From contig CM031558.1 in assembly GCA_018466975.1 (NCBI GenBank), forward strand, positions 682,001 to 746,000: 64,000 nt of DNA, given 5' to 3'. Source of the stretch: Sparassis latifolia (lineage: Eukaryota > Basidiomycota > Agaricomycetes > Polyporales > Sparassidaceae). Below, one piece after another: positions 11,486-23,908 of this stretch; position 1 is the stretch's first letter, and every line of letters begins with the position of its first letter. The notes beneath the pieces were generated by a model. That model searched no databases, was not told the origin of the DNA, and worked only from the letters and a program-made list of their open reading frames with translations. The position numbers were made by a program, and so were the translations under genes.

Positions 11486-13887
11486 TTATGCCTCCGCCTG
11501 GATCGACTTGAGCACAAACCCTTCCAAGCCTCCGCACACCCAGAGTTCCTGCACGCTCGCGCCGACACCACCCACGGTGTACGCGTGTTTTTCGCCATTG
11601 GACCAAACCACTTCCACCTGGCCGTCTACGACCTTCACGTCCACCTTGAGCCCCTCGTTCACTGTCAACTCGCCCTTATTTCCACCCGCACCGCGCTTCC
11701 CGTCCTGAGTGAACGAGCGCGTGAGGTCCGCGACAAGCTCAGGGCACTCGACGCACACGAGCCCGTTGTTGATCGCGTTCCGCTTGAAGATGTCGCCAAA
11801 CGAGCCCGCGATGACGAGCGGCACGCCCGCGGACTTGAGCGCCGTAGCAGCCTGCTCGCGCGATGAGCCAGTGCCGAAGTTGTAGCCAGACACGAGGATC
11901 ACGCCTTGCTTCACGTCTGCCTCTTCGTCGGACTGTGCCTGCTGCTTGCGAATGGAGGCGACGAGCGCCGCGAAGGAGGGGTCGTAGTTCTCCATAACCA
12001 CTTCCGCCTGGCGCTCGAGCGTGATGTCGTCCTGGTATGTGTACTTCCCGGGGTAGAGCGCGTCGGTATTCAGGTTATCCTGCGGAGCGAAGAGGAGGGG
12101 GCCGGAGAACACGGTCGGGAAACCGGGGAGGACAGGCTCCTGCGCGGCTATAGAGCTGGCGGGGGTCGATGACGTGGTGGTAGTTGCAATGGAGAATGTG
12201 GGGGCTCCAGCAGGTGGCAGCAGCGCAGGATCCAATGAGTCAGGTCCGCAGATATATCCTTTTATTGCGCTGGCAGTGACGACGGCGGGACTTGCCAGGT
12301 ATGCTTGGGCTTTTGGGTGCCCCATGCGGCCCTTGTAGTTCCTGTTCGTCGCACTGATTCCCGTCTCGCCCTCCTCAAGTAAACCAGTACCGAGGCCGAT
12401 GCACGGTCCGCAACCAGCGGGGAGAGGCTTAGCGCCTGCTGAAATGAGTGCCTGCCAGTCGCCCAAGCGTTCCGCGTCCTGCTGCACCTCTGAGCTTGCA
12501 GCAGCAATGTAGAACTGCACGCCGGGAGCGACTTTGTGTCCCTTCATCACGGTGGCGGCGGCGGAAATGTCGGAGAGACGTGCGTTCGTGCAGCTCAGGA
12601 GATAAGCCTTCTGGATTGGGATACGTGCAGCCTGCAGGGTGGGCAGCGGCGTTGAGACCTTGACGCTATTGGGGCCGGAGACGTGCGGGACGAGTGTCGA
12701 GAGATCGAAGACCAAACTTGACGAGTACAATGCATCGGGATCGGAGTGAAGGGTAGCCGCACGCAGGGAATCGAGCCGCCGACGGTTAATGCGCGGGTGC
12801 TCCGGTGGTGGGGGGATGGATGAGGACAGCGAAGGCAATGAGAATGTGCGGAGCTCGAATTTCTTCAGCGCACGTTCATACCATTCTAGAAGGATGGCGT
12901 CGACGGGGAACACGCCAGCGAGCGCGCCCCATTCCGTGGTCATGTTTGAGATCGTGAGACGATCGTCGACAGACAGGGCAGAAACTCCCTCCCCGGAGAA
13001 TTCGATAGCGGCGTTGAGCACTTCGTCTTGGTTGAAAGAGCCGCACAGCGCGACGATCACGTCTTTGCCAGTAACACCGGGAGCCAACTTTCCCTTGAAA
13101 TCGACTTTCACCATGCGGGGTACCTGCCACCATGTCTTTCCGGTCGCCCAAAGGGCAGCGGCGTCCGTGCGCACGATAGGTGTTCCGACGCAGCCTACAC
13201 CTCCGTACATGTTGCTATGGCTGTCACTCGCGACCGTCAAGGTATACGGAAAGACGTATCCCTCTTCGACAAGAATCTGATGGCCAATTCCCCGGCCAGC
13301 GGGGTAGAAGTCCACCCCATGCTTGCGCGCGAAAGCCTCTATTGAAGCGTACTTGGACAGGTTCTTGCTAGATTTGTTTTGTACATCATGATCGAGCGTG
13401 AAAACTAGTTGCGAAGGATTCTTGATACGTGTTGCGCCAATGGAGTTGAACCTACAACGTCTTGATTATGAGTCTGTACTGAGGAGTACCGTGACGTTCA
13501 ACCAAACTGCTAGCAATATGGAAATGCAATATACTGCTGAAACTGCTCTGAATCAGGTAGGATTTAGAGAAGAGTCAGGAGTATCCTGCCACATGCCTCC
13601 ACCACGCCTAGTGTGAAATTTTGGAACCCTCGTCCGTTCGTACTTTGTTAAAACACTCACTTCGAAATAACAGGCCCAGTGTTATCGTGTGTCATGACAT
13701 GTTCCGGGCGGATCATCACGTAGTCGCCTGCTTTCACGACCTTCCCTGGTGGAAGGTCAACAGCATAGTTCTGCACGACCTTTTCAATGATTGTCTGGGG
13801 TATCCGAGATGTATCTGCCGCTGTCGCGAAACATCTTGCAGAAATTGAGTTGGCCCGTACCAGGCTCGTTGGCCAGAGGAACCGCAT
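11486..13887 (-). CDS. LYS4: Homoaconitase, mitochondrial (lysine biosynthesis)
   Basis: Converts homocitrate to homoisocitrate via homoaconitate in the fungal alpha-aminoadipate route to lysine. Two exons, 13887-13661 and 13451-11486, encode 730 residues, close to known LYS4 enzymes. The start [20 protein letters not shown] is a mitochondrial presequence. Aconitase-family landmarks: [48 protein letters not shown] and NMTTEWGA. The [4Fe-4S] cysteines lie in SCTNARLSD and [10 protein letters not shown], and the swivel domain holds [14 protein letters not shown] and [21 protein letters not shown] and the QNKS motif favour homoaconitase over isopropylmalate isomerase. It shares a 440-bp divergent promoter with the trimethyllysine dioxygenase gene. 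Confidence 0.95.
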
Positions 13888-14328
13888 GCTTAGGTGTCCG
13901 ACCTACAGCACTAGCTGCGAAGCAAAACAGCGACCGCAGAAGTCAAAACGCCAGAATTTCTGCAGGAGACCCTCGGGCATGAGAGAAAGTGCATCACTCG
14001 GATCGAGAAGCGGATCACCATGATTCTAGGTGATGAACCAAACCGATCACGCGGCGCGACCTGCCGCGCATACGGCCAACTTGAAAGCACGTTGGAGCCA
14101 TTCTGCGCGGATAGATTATGCCCTCTTCCACCACTCGCCCTTGCTAGCGGGTCAGCAGGAGATAATTGGTATACTTCTTGTTGTCTCCGTGAAGCACTAT
14201 GTGGCGAACGTCTACTTGTTTGCGGTCAAATGCACCGAAGAGAGCTGTCAACCGCTCTTCCAGAGCTCTATTTACGAAGGGACTCGGGTCGTCGCCACCG
14301 AACGTCGTATGTTGCAGAATCCAACTCA
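13888..14328. promoter_or_regulatory. Divergent intergenic region LYS4 / trimethyllysine dioxygenase
   Basis: About 440 bp separate the two start codons. It must contain the promoters of both mitochondrial enzymes. An open plus-strand frame continues upstream of the chosen dioxygenase ATG to 14020, so the downstream start could lie further left. No specific operator was recognised. Confidence 0.45.
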
Positions 14329-16168
14329 ATGTCAGACCTAGCTCATTTGTTGAGGAAGCGGGCGTGTTTGAGTCACCCAAAATGCGCTCATTCCACTAGC
14401 ACGTTGTCTCGATGGGTTTCAGGCGCGGCTGCACTGAGACCACAATCAAATCCCGAAGGCTCCTCTGCAGCCAGGGATCTTCCAGTTAGTAGGATAGACG
14501 ACCGGAAGGTCGTAATTGGCTGGGATACGCATACGTGGACCCGATAGTATGTACCAGCCTTCTCATAATCTAATTCTATCCTCAGTATCCTCTGCAATCT
14601 ATTGCAGCCATCATATCTGGCTCCGGGACCACTGTCGATGTTCCCAGTGTTTCCACCCTGTGACCAAACAGCGCCTTGTCAATACATTCGAGGTAGACTT
14701 GATCAGTGTGCGCAGTGAGTCGGCTTACTGATGTCTACGTAGATTCCACCGGAAATCAAGCCAGTGAACGTCGAATCCAAAATAGATGGCCTAGAGGTTA
14801 CTTGTTAGTGTTTAAATTCAGCTTAACTTTTCGGAGACCAGGTCATGAATGTGTCAATCACAGGGCCATCATCACAACCTCACACTTCTTTCTACCCATG
14901 GTCATGGTTACAAGAAAACTCGTATGACCCACCAATGCATCAAACACCACCTACCGAGTATGTTACCCAGTCCATTCTCACTCTTGCATTATCGATGTGC
15001 CATGCGACAGAAAAATCCTTTGGGGATCCAAAATTCAGCAATCCCCGCCAACCGTAACGTTCGAAGAAGCAATGTTAGAAGATGACCGAGGTGTATTTAA
15101 ATGGCTGTCGAACATTGTCAGTTTACGCGAACCTACCGACTTGCTTCGCTCACGCCTCCCTATGTAGGACAAGTTCGGTTTTTCTTTCATCACAGATGTC
15201 CCTCCAACGCCGGAGGCGACTGAGGAGCTCTCCCGTCGTATTGGATTTATCCGCGAGACACAATGTGCGTTTCATTGAGTTTGCGGCTGTCTGTTATACT
15301 CAGTTGTCTGTAGACGGGACATTCTGGGACTTCACCTCGGATCTTGCCAAGGGTGACACCGCTTATACCACACTAGCACTCGGTGCGCACACCGATACTA
15401 CCTACTTCGTGCGTGTCCGCTACTCCTGGTCAAAATATTCCACTCAGTCCTCATTTTCCGTGATAGACAGATCCCTGTGGTCTACAACTATTCCACCTGC
15501 TGTCGCATACCGATGGCACGGGCGGCGCAACTCTTCTTGTAGACGGTTTCTATGTTGCGTCAATTTTGAAGGAGCTGCACCCTAGAGCTTACGAATTGCT
15601 GTCTACCGTTCCCGTACCTGCACACGCCGCTGGCGAACCTAGTGCTCTGTATACCCCTAGTATGGGCGGCTCTCCAGTTCTAAAGCACGAAGGAGGACAG
15701 CTGGTCCAGGTTCGCTGGAACAACGATGACCGCAGTGTGATGCGGAACCTAGAACCTGGATTGGTCGAGGAATGGTGCGTGCAGTGTCTTACGTGGAAGG
15801 GATGGCGTTTCACTGCTCTTCGATTAGGTACGATGCGATCAGATTGTGGCAGAAGTTCCTTACGAGCTCCGACTCCGAGTATTGGGTGCAGCTTTCGCCG
15901 GGCACTTCAGTCGGCAAGTCTGCACTTCGTCTCTGACTGGGCTGCATCTGATGACATTATCGATACAGTCGTGGATAACCACCGCGTGCTCCATGGGCGA
16001 TCTGCCTTCAGTGGCAAGCGGCGAATGTGCGGCGCATATATCGGCGTGGACGAGTATCGCTCCCGTCTTGCGGTTCTCGCTGAGAGGTTCGCCCCTGATG
16101 CCGTGGTGCGTGACACTACGCCTTATGCAAGTGTCAATGGACGGAGCGTGTGGAACCCCGCCCTTTGA
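14329..16168 (+). CDS. Trimethyllysine dioxygenase (carnitine biosynthesis)
   Basis: Fe(II)/2-oxoglutarate oxygenase that hydroxylates N-trimethyllysine, the first step to carnitine, usually mitochondrial. Ten exons: 14329-14546, 14608-14692, 14743-14803, 14864-14957, 15011-15116, 15168-15264, 15314-15408, 15467-15774, 15828-15913 and 15969-16168, giving 449 residues. The N-terminal GBBH-like domain has HHIWLRDHCRCSQC with its zinc cysteines. The oxygenase domain shows FGFSFITDVP, AYTTLALGAHTDTTYF (iron His-x-Asp), GGATLLVDGFY and DNHRVLHGR (distal His and 2OG Arg). AHTDTTYF and LLVDGFY match TMLHE better than gamma-butyrobetaine dioxygenase. Intron 9 (15914-15968) uses a GC-AG splice pair. 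The start codon is the least certain part. Confidence 0.85.
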
Positions 16169-19100
16169 CGCACCGCTGCTTTGCATTACAATATGACATG
16201 GTACAACACCTCAACCACTTACAAGATAGTCATGACTATCTGCCTACGAGGAAGGATGTTGTACGATATGTTTGTCTCCCCTAGGTAGACTACAATATAA
16301 CCGTATTGATTGGGGGAGGACCAGCGAAGTAATGATAGCGAGAGGTGAGAGACGATGAGACAACAGACGACGAGACGAAAGACTGTAGCGATGAGACGTT
16401 ACGAACAGCAAACGGTGACGACAAGACAAGACAAGCAGCAGAAGACAGCGGCGAGCAGACATAGTGGTAGTAAACCTATGGTACATGGATATATATACGT
16501 TGCGGGGACCAACAAGGAGAAAGCAGCAAAAGCAATGAGGTAGCATTAAAAGCAAAGATTTCTAAGAAAGCAGCTGAAGAATGAGAAAGCAACGAATGAC
16601 GTGGACGCATGGCCAACCGTCTTCGTACGAGGCCCAGGAAAACAAGCTCAAGCATATAGATATCCAAAGCCCAGGAGGAAAGTAGCAAAAGGAAGGACCG
16701 AGCGCACCAAGCATCTGATAGCCACGACGCAGATCCTAGCAAGCGACGCTGCATCCACGGACCGCCAACGCGCCTACCCTACGAGGTCCATTCTGGAACA
16801 AGTGTAAGTACGGATCGGGGTAAGAGCGGAGACGGATACGGACTCGTCAAGACTTGACACGGCCAGCCAGAGGATGCCTCCGAGAAACGCTGCCAAGATT
16901 ACTGCGACAATCTTGAGAGTAGTATTCATGAAGATACGGCGGGAGGAGGGGCGGAAGGAGACGGCGATGCCATAAGGGGGGTCGTCGGAAGGGTGAGAAA
17001 GGACAGAGGTGGCTGCGGTGAGGTCATGGACAGTGATGAGGAAGTGGGCGGGTCTGTTCTCTGGGATGGTCAAATTGATGTGCAGAGGCGGGGCAGACAT
17101 CGTAGTCGTCTTCGTGTCTGAAGACGACTGGCCTAGCTGCGTTATGCGCGCCATGTATGGTGAGGGCATCGGGTTCTGCAGTGGGGTAGCCTGAGCATTC
17201 TTTGCGACACCACCGGTAGCTGCAAGGTGCGATGACGGAGTAGGTGGAATTGGCTGGGATGAAGGTGACAGCTGCTGCGATGGCGCGGGTTGAGAGTGTT
17301 GAGGCGGCTGCAACGGAGGTTGTGTCGGATATGACATCTGTTGTGACGTAAATTGGGGAGGCGGACGAGACTGTAGACCCTGCTGCGACGACTGGGTAGG
17401 AGCGATCGTAGTATGCGAGGAAGGCAGAGCAAACGGTGGAGGGGGTGATGGCACAGGCGCTGCGGAGTGGGAAGGCGAGGTGTTGGACGCCGATGATAGT
17501 GTATGTTGCGCATAAGCCTCACTCGTGCCTTGCATCAGAATGATCATTTGTCGCATTTGCTGGATGTCCATTATACACTGCGATGAAGCGAGGAGTTTCT
17601 TCTGCTGCTGAGCATACACAATCTGCCAAGCGTAGCGTGAGTCGTAGCAGTGAAAACCAATCAAGACATTCATACGATTGCGATCAACTTCCGAACGGCT
17701 TCCTGGCTGATGTAACAAAGATAAAGACGCAGCTTGGAGTCCGTCTCGGTAGCACAGCGACACAATTCCTCAAATGCCGCATTGAATTGGGCCTTCTGAT
17801 CGTCAGGTATAGGACGAGGCGTCATATTGAGCACGCCTGTCAACATGTTAGCCTTCACATGCCCCGTTACACAAGAGGAACGCACTACTCTTGACCGAAT
17901 TGATAAACCTCAAGTTATTCAGCAACTCCTCTTCCGTTACAGGCTGCGTACGATGTCGAAATGGTACTGTGGCTGTCACCGAGGCGACAGTCATCGCTGG
18001 GCCTGCAGATCCAGATGAGTTCTGCTGAAGTTCATACTGTCCACTCCGCACGGCCATCGCAGGATTTCCGACAGCACCTTGTTGCTTTATCTGCGCGATA
18101 TCTGGCGAGGTCATCGGGTGATGCTGCGGAGTAGACTGAGCATTCTTAGCGACCCCATCGCGTAACTCGCGCTGCAACAATCGCACGAGGGGCAGACGAT
18201 TTGCTTCCACCAAGTCACTAATGCGAGCGGGGACATTCTGCCGCTGCAGTTCTGGAGTCGGTACCGTTGCGTACTGCAGAATTTCATTGAGCTGCTGGAG
18301 GTCCGATGCGCCAGCCAAACCCGGAACTCCATTAGCGTCCTGTCCATTTTGGCTAAGCAATGCGTGGGGAACTTGGGGAGGGCGTCCACTCATAACAGTA
18401 CCTTGAACAGGAATGAGCTTCTGGTGCATGCGCGCTTGCTCCACGGCCTGCTGCACGTCATGTTGCTGCTGCTGGCTCCGTTTGGCAAGCCAAGAACGTA
18501 GATATGTCGAATCAAAAGCATGGAGATATTGCTTGTATACGTGCTCCAGATGTTGCGCCACGCCCGGGCCAGACTTGGCCGGCTCACTGTTACTTGCAGG
18601 AAATTGTACGAAGCCTAGCTCGACACCTATCACGGGCCACTGGTCATTCTGAGCCACCTACAGCGACAGCGTCAATGAAAATCACCGGAAAGAGAAGTAC
18701 GTCGCCTTACCCGGTTATAGAAACCCGCGTTCATTACCTCGACATGGAGCGCGTACAGGTCAATCGGACGACCATCGTGCGACATAAGCGCCGGATCATG
18801 CACAACATTGTTCTTCGTGCAAAACGTCTTGTACGCTGAACTGAATATCTCTGCAGACAAAGGCGGGATCTGCACACGCAATGGGGCATGCTGCTGCTGT
18901 TGTTGCGGCGGCGGCGGCGGCGGCGTCGCCTGGGCAGGCACATGACCCGGGAACGGCGTCGACATCACGTTTGGAGACGATTGACCAGCGCCTGGCTGGA
19001 ACTGCATGGAAATCGAGTTCGGAGAGAACTGGTTCATCTGCTCCCCTTGTGGCGGCATCTGTGGTACCTTCGATGCTTGCGACGGGCCTGATTGCATAAT

Positions 19101-19520
19101 CTGCGCGGCGGATTGCTGAAAGGGAAACATAGGCGTCTGCGAGGCACCTGTCTGCAACGGCCAACCTTGTTGAGGGTGACCCTGGTCGTTCTGGGTAGCA
19201 GCAGGGTGCTGTTGCGACTGGACAGGCGACGTGCGGAGTGCACTCCTGGACGTAGACCGTAAGCACAACACAACAACAATAAAAGCGTCGCCAACAACAC
19301 TCACTGATTTGCAGCGAGGGCGGCAGAGTGTGCATTGGTCATTTGTTGCATGGCAGTACTCAGCTTTTCCAGAAGATCTCTCCTCCGCTGGAGCTCCTCG
19401 TTGATCTTCCCGATCTCGACCTCGAGCGCCGCGTCCGGCATAGTCAAATTCTGATTGTGAGTATTCAGTCTCTGCCGTTCCAGCTCACGAATTGTGTTAT
19501 TGAGCGCGGCCATCCGCGTC
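16120..19520. repeat. Arm A of a tandem segmental duplication
   Basis: Runs from the last codons of the trimethyllysine dioxygenase gene through the intergenic spacer into the ARID gene, up to the coiled-coil codons near ELRTRMAALNNTIREL. The same order of sequence recurs at about 21,165-23,908. Both arms contain the dioxygenase end WNPAL-stop, the GCAAAAGCA-rich spacer, and the ARID gene 3' half. Outside these borders the similarity stops. Confidence 0.8.
16169..16773. other. Spacer between dioxygenase and ARID gene 3' ends
   Basis: Convergent 3' region, repeated in diverged form at about 21,225-21,720. It contains several gcaaaagcaa-like words. Open frames appear in both strands and are not supported. 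Confidence 0.5.
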
Positions 19521-20596
19521 CTAAGCTCCATGAACGAAAACGGGCATCTTGGGACATGTTGCTGCTGCGGCATGCCGGAAGGCGAAGGAGCGAGTGCGCC
19601 AGACTGTTGCTGTAAGTTCTGCTGTGCAGAAGGCCCCCGAGCGGCATCCGGAATGGGCTGATGTTGCTGCTGGGGCTGCGATTGCTGGTATAGTTCCTGC
19701 TGTTGCTGAGACTGCTGGTGCGACTGCTGGTGTTGCTGTGCCTGCTGCTGCATTTGTCGCAAGGCCGCCATGGCAGCGGGGTTGCCATTCTGTGGTTGTG
19801 GGTTGTGCGCGAGGCCCACAAGCTCCGACTGTTGGTTACCCTGGCTCTGCAGCGCGTGATTCTGCATCGCGTGTTGGTCGTGCAGCATCTGCTGGAGCAT
19901 CTGGGGATTGCGCGACGCGAGGGACTGCATTTGCAGTGTGGTAGGGAACGCCGCACCCCTAGATATATCGGCGGATTGTTGGTGCATGACGCGAGCCTGG
20001 ACATGGGAGGGGGAGGAAGGGACGTGAGGGGGGAGGCCAAACGACATCCGCTGGTTCGTGAATGGGTTGGTTGCCTACGCGGGTGGACAAGAGGGTGTTA
20101 GCGAGAAGAATGTGGAAGATGACGTAAGTAAACGGGCGTGAATAAGTAGTAGTGGGTGGAGGTAGTAGAACGGACGATGGCGGTGTGGGAAGATGCACAT
20201 ATGGACGAACCGTGGCTCGATGAGATGGGGGAAGTAATACAGGTAAAGAGGGAGCGCGAGACAGCAGAGCGATGGGCGAACGAATAAGGTAATGATTTAG
20301 GCAAATGAAACAAGACTCACTGGCTGCTGCTCTATGGAGGGAGGAGGGAAGTTATTCTGAGCGGCCTGTAGACACATCTGCTGCTGAAGCATATGGGACG
20401 AGATGCGGGTCCGGGCGGAGAGAGACTGGTTAGCCGTCTCGGGATCGACCTGGAGCTGTTGGAGAAGCTGCTGGAGGCCGTTAGACTGTTGAGGATTAAA
20501 GCCGGGGAAGTTGGCGGAAGACTGCTGGGGAAGGCGATCAGCCATGGCGATGTCGAACGGGGTGGCAGCAGCGGACGCGGGGGCGATCAGAGACAA
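16774..20596 (-). CDS. Gln-rich ARID-domain protein, SWI1-like, with C-terminal membrane-like helix
   Basis: Predicted AT-rich-DNA-binding chromatin protein related to the SWI1 subunit of SWI/SNF. Minus-strand exons: 20596-20321, 20074-19305, 19245-18711, 18657-17896, 17852-17676 and 17622-16774, about 1122 residues. The first third is rich in Gln, Pro and Met, with a coiled coil (LNNTIRELERQRLNT and following). The ARID domain starts near IPPLSAEIFSSAYKTFC and continues through DLYALHVEVMNAGFYNRV, AQNDQWPVIGVELGF and VAQHLEHVYKQYL. PVTEEELLNNLRFIN follows, as in fungal SWI1. The usual Arm-like C-terminus of SWI1 is absent; instead there is a Pro/Gln linker and a hydrophobic LKIVAVILAAFLGGILWLAV near the end. 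The donor at 17895 is weak. It is probably a derived paralogue, not the core SWI1. Confidence 0.72.
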
Positions 20597-21164
20597 TCAC
20601 AGAGAGAGAGTGGCAAGGCAGCCCTGGCGATGGTCGAGTACGAAGTAGAAGAGGGAACGAGCTCCAAGTGGCGACCCGAATATATACTTAGTCTCCCAAA
20701 GGCAGACTTCGTTCCTCAGGACCACCGTGGGACCGCGTCTGGCGTCTATAGGCAAATCACGTGCAGCGACGCGTCGACGCGTTCTCATCTACCCATGCAA
20801 GTCTCGCGTTTCTGCCGCATCTCCGTAGCTCTCTGGTGCGCAGAGTGTTCTCCTGTTATGTATTGTCTGTATACTGAATGTATTTGCAAAAAAAATTGCC
20901 TCTCAGGGCCCTCACTGTTTACCTTTTCAGGTGGGGTACCAGTACACCGCATTTATTTACAATCACGGTAGTGGTATCCAGAGTAACTTTCAATCGGTCT
21001 TCTGGGTTTCTTCACATATTCTACACTAGAACAAGCAACAAAATTATTGGGATGTAACGGTGTCCAGAACTTGCAAAAACTGTTTTTCCATGACATGCTA
21101 TTTAAGCTGGAGCGGTCATAAGAGACAACGTATTATTGGCTTCTCCGGGTAGAGGAGCAACAGT
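20597..21164. other. Upstream region of the ARID gene
   Basis: Should hold the ARID gene promoter, followed by sequence up to the duplication border. No gene recognised; the plus-strand frame 20393-20971 mirrors the Gln-rich exon. Confidence 0.5.
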
Positions 21165-23908
21165 CATAGTAGCTACACCGTCCCTCGATGGACGGCGCGT
21201 GTGGAATCCCGCGCTTTGACTCCCGGCTGCTTTGAATTACAATCAGCTACAACAACACCTCGATCACTTACAGAATAGTCACGACCATCTGTGTATGCGG
21301 AAGGATGTTGCATAATGTCTGTCTCGTAGGTAGACTACAGTATAACCCATATAGAGTGGGGGAACACCAGCGAGGTAATAATGATCGTGAGGGATGAGAG
21401 ACGATGATATATCATACGACGAGACGACTTAATGACTAGCGACGAGACGATACAAGCGGTAGATAGTGACGACAATAGAACGTGACAAGTAGCGGAAGAC
21501 AGCGGCGAGCAGACACAGTGATACTAGGCCTATGATATATGTCGCGGGATGTACAACAATGAGAAAGCAGCAAAAGCAATGAGATAGCAGCAAAAGCATG
21601 GATTTGTAAGAAAGCAGCAAAAGCAACTAATGACGTGGGCGCATGGCCAATTGTCATCGTTCGAGGCGCAGGAAAACAAGCTCGGGCATATGGCTATCTC
21701 AAACCTAGGAGGAAAGTAGCAAAAGGAAATTCTAGAAAGAGTGTGATCGGGGTGAGAGCGGAGGATGACACCGACTGATAGCCAGAGGATGCCTCCGAAA
21801 AACGTTGTAAAAATGAAGATCATCATGCCCATCTTGAGAGGGGTATTCGTGAAGATACGGCGTAAGGAGGGGCGGGGGCAATGCCATAAGCGAGGTCGTC
21901 GGAATGGAGAGAAAGGAAAGAGCGAGGTCATGGACGGTAACAAGGAGATAGGCTGATCTGTTCACTGGGATGGTCAAGTTGGTGTGCAGCTGTGTGGCAG
22001 ACATCGTGGTTGTCTACACATCTGGAGACGACTGGCCCTGCTGCGTTATATTGGCATTGGGAAAGGCGGATGAGATTGTAGACCCTGCTGCGGCGATTGG
22101 GGGGGAACGGTCATAGTATGCGAGGAAGGCAGAGAAAATGATGGAAGAGGTGCAACACCAAGGTCGGTTGATGGCGCAGCCGAATGGGAAGGAGAGGTGC
22201 TGGATGCCGATAATGGTGTATATTTCGCATAAGCCTCACTCGTGCCTTGCATCTGAATGATCATTTCTCGCATGTGCTGGAAGCGCTTTACACACTGCGA
22301 CGAAGCGAAAAGTTTCCTCTGCTGCTGAGCAATCGCAATCTGCCAAGCGGAGCGTGAGTCGTAGTAGTGAAAACCAATGGAGACATTCATACCATCATGG
22401 TCAACCTCTGGACGGCCTTCTTATCGATGTAACAAAGATAAATATGCAGCATGGGTTCCGTCTCGATTGCACAGCGACACAATTCCTCCAACGTCGCATT
22501 GAATTGGGCCTTCTGATCGTCAGGTATATGATAAGGGGTCCTCTCGAGCACGACTGTCAACATGTTAGCCTTCACATGCCCCGTTACACAAGAGCAACGC
22601 ACAACTTATAAATTGCGACTTGGCCGAATTGATCAAGCGCAAGTTATTCTGCAACTCCTCTTCCGTGACAGGCTGCGTACGATGCCGGAATGGTACTGTA
22701 GCTGCCACCGAGGCGACAGTCATCGCTGGGCCTGCAGATTCAGATGAGTCCTGTTGAATCTGAGACTGTCCGCTCCGCATGGCCATCACGGGATTCACAA
22801 CAGGACCTTGCTGCTTCATATATAGCGAGGGCATCGGGTGCTGCTGCGGAGTAGGCTGAGCATTGTCAGCGACCCCACCGCCTAACTCACGCTGCGACAA
22901 GGACCGTAAGAGTGGACGATTTGCTTCCACCAAGTTGATAATGCGAGCGGGGACGTTCCGCCTTCGCAGTTCTGGAGTCGGTACCGTGGCGTACTGCAGA
23001 ATTTCGTTGAACTGCTGGGGGTCCAACGCGCCAGCCAAATTCGGGGCTCCATTTGTGTCCTGTCCATTTTGGCTAGGCAATGCGTGGGGACATTGGGGAG
23101 GGCGCCCATTCAAAACAGCACCTTGTACAGGAATGAGCGTCTGGCGCATGCGTGCTTGCGCCACGGCCTGCATTTGTTGCTGCTGCCGGCTCCACTTGTC
23201 AAGCCAAGAACGCAGATATAACCCGTCAAAAGCATACAGATATTGCTCGTATACGTCCTCCACATGTTGCGCCACACCAGGGCCAGACTTGGCAGGCTCA
23301 CTGTTACTTGCAGGAAATTGTACGAAGCCCAGCTTGGCACCTATCACGGGCCACTGGTCATTCTGAGCCACCTACAGCGACAGTGTCAATGGAAATCACC
23401 GGAAAGAGAAGTACGCCGCCTTACCCGGTTATAGAAACCCGCGTTTACTACCGCGACATGGAGCGCGTACAGGTCAATCTGATGACCATCGTGCGACATG
23501 AGCGCAGGAATATGCACAATGTTGTTCTCCGTGCAAAACGACTTGTACCATACACTGAATATCTCTACAGGGAGAGGCGGAATCCGCACAGGTAATGGCT
23601 GCTTCGTCTCGGCAGGGTGTTGTCGATGAACCAACATAGGCAACGTACACAGTGCATTCCTGGACGTAGACTGTAAACACAGCCATAACAACTATAAGAG
23701 TGTCGCCAACACTCACGAGAGGACGGCAGAAAGCGTATTGTTCATTTGTTTCATCATGATGGCAGCATTCACCTCTTCCTGAATATCTCTCTCTCGCTGG
23801 AGCTCCTCGTTTATCTCGACCTCCATCGTCGCGTCCGGCATAATCAAGTTCTGGTAGTGAATGAGGTTCAGTCTTTGCTGTTCCAGCTCACGAATGGTGC
23901 TGTGTAAG
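21165..23908. repeat. Arm B of the tandem segmental duplication
   Basis: Begins with a second copy of the dioxygenase 3' tip (codons for DGRRVWNPAL and stop near 21,190-21,220) and ends inside the coiled-coil codons of the duplicated ARID gene at about 23,905. It is shorter than arm A because of internal deletions, and it has no copy of the Gln-rich first exons. The AP-3 beta gene begins about 125 bp beyond its right border. Confidence 0.8.
21530..23905 (-). pseudogene. Truncated duplicate of the ARID/SWI1-like gene
   Basis: Carries diverged counterparts of most exons of the neighbouring ARID gene: coiled-coil codons (TIRELEQQRLNLI) at about 23,905-23,710, the ARID start IPPLPVEIFSVWYKSFC near 23,590-23,440, AQNDQWPVIGAKLGF and PVTEEELQNNLRLIN in 23,371-22,565, the IPDDQKAQFNATLEEL exon at about 22,560-22,393, and the IAIAQQQRKLFASSQC exon to 22,046. 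The Gln-rich N-terminus and its promoter are missing. The donor used by the intact copy after LRFINS is lost, and the C-terminal codons are split between frames. Large open frames persist, so loss is recent or a shortened product may be made. Confidence 0.7.

Noticed and set aside
14329..16168. Gamma-butyrobetaine dioxygenase as the identity of the carnitine-pathway enzyme
   Set aside because: GAHTDTTYF and LLVDGFY fit trimethyllysine dioxygenase better than the butyrobetaine enzyme, although both share the fold.
20393..20971. 192-aa plus-strand frame
   Set aside because: Lies antisense to the Gln-rich first exon of the ARID gene; Gln codons read on the other strand give an open frame.
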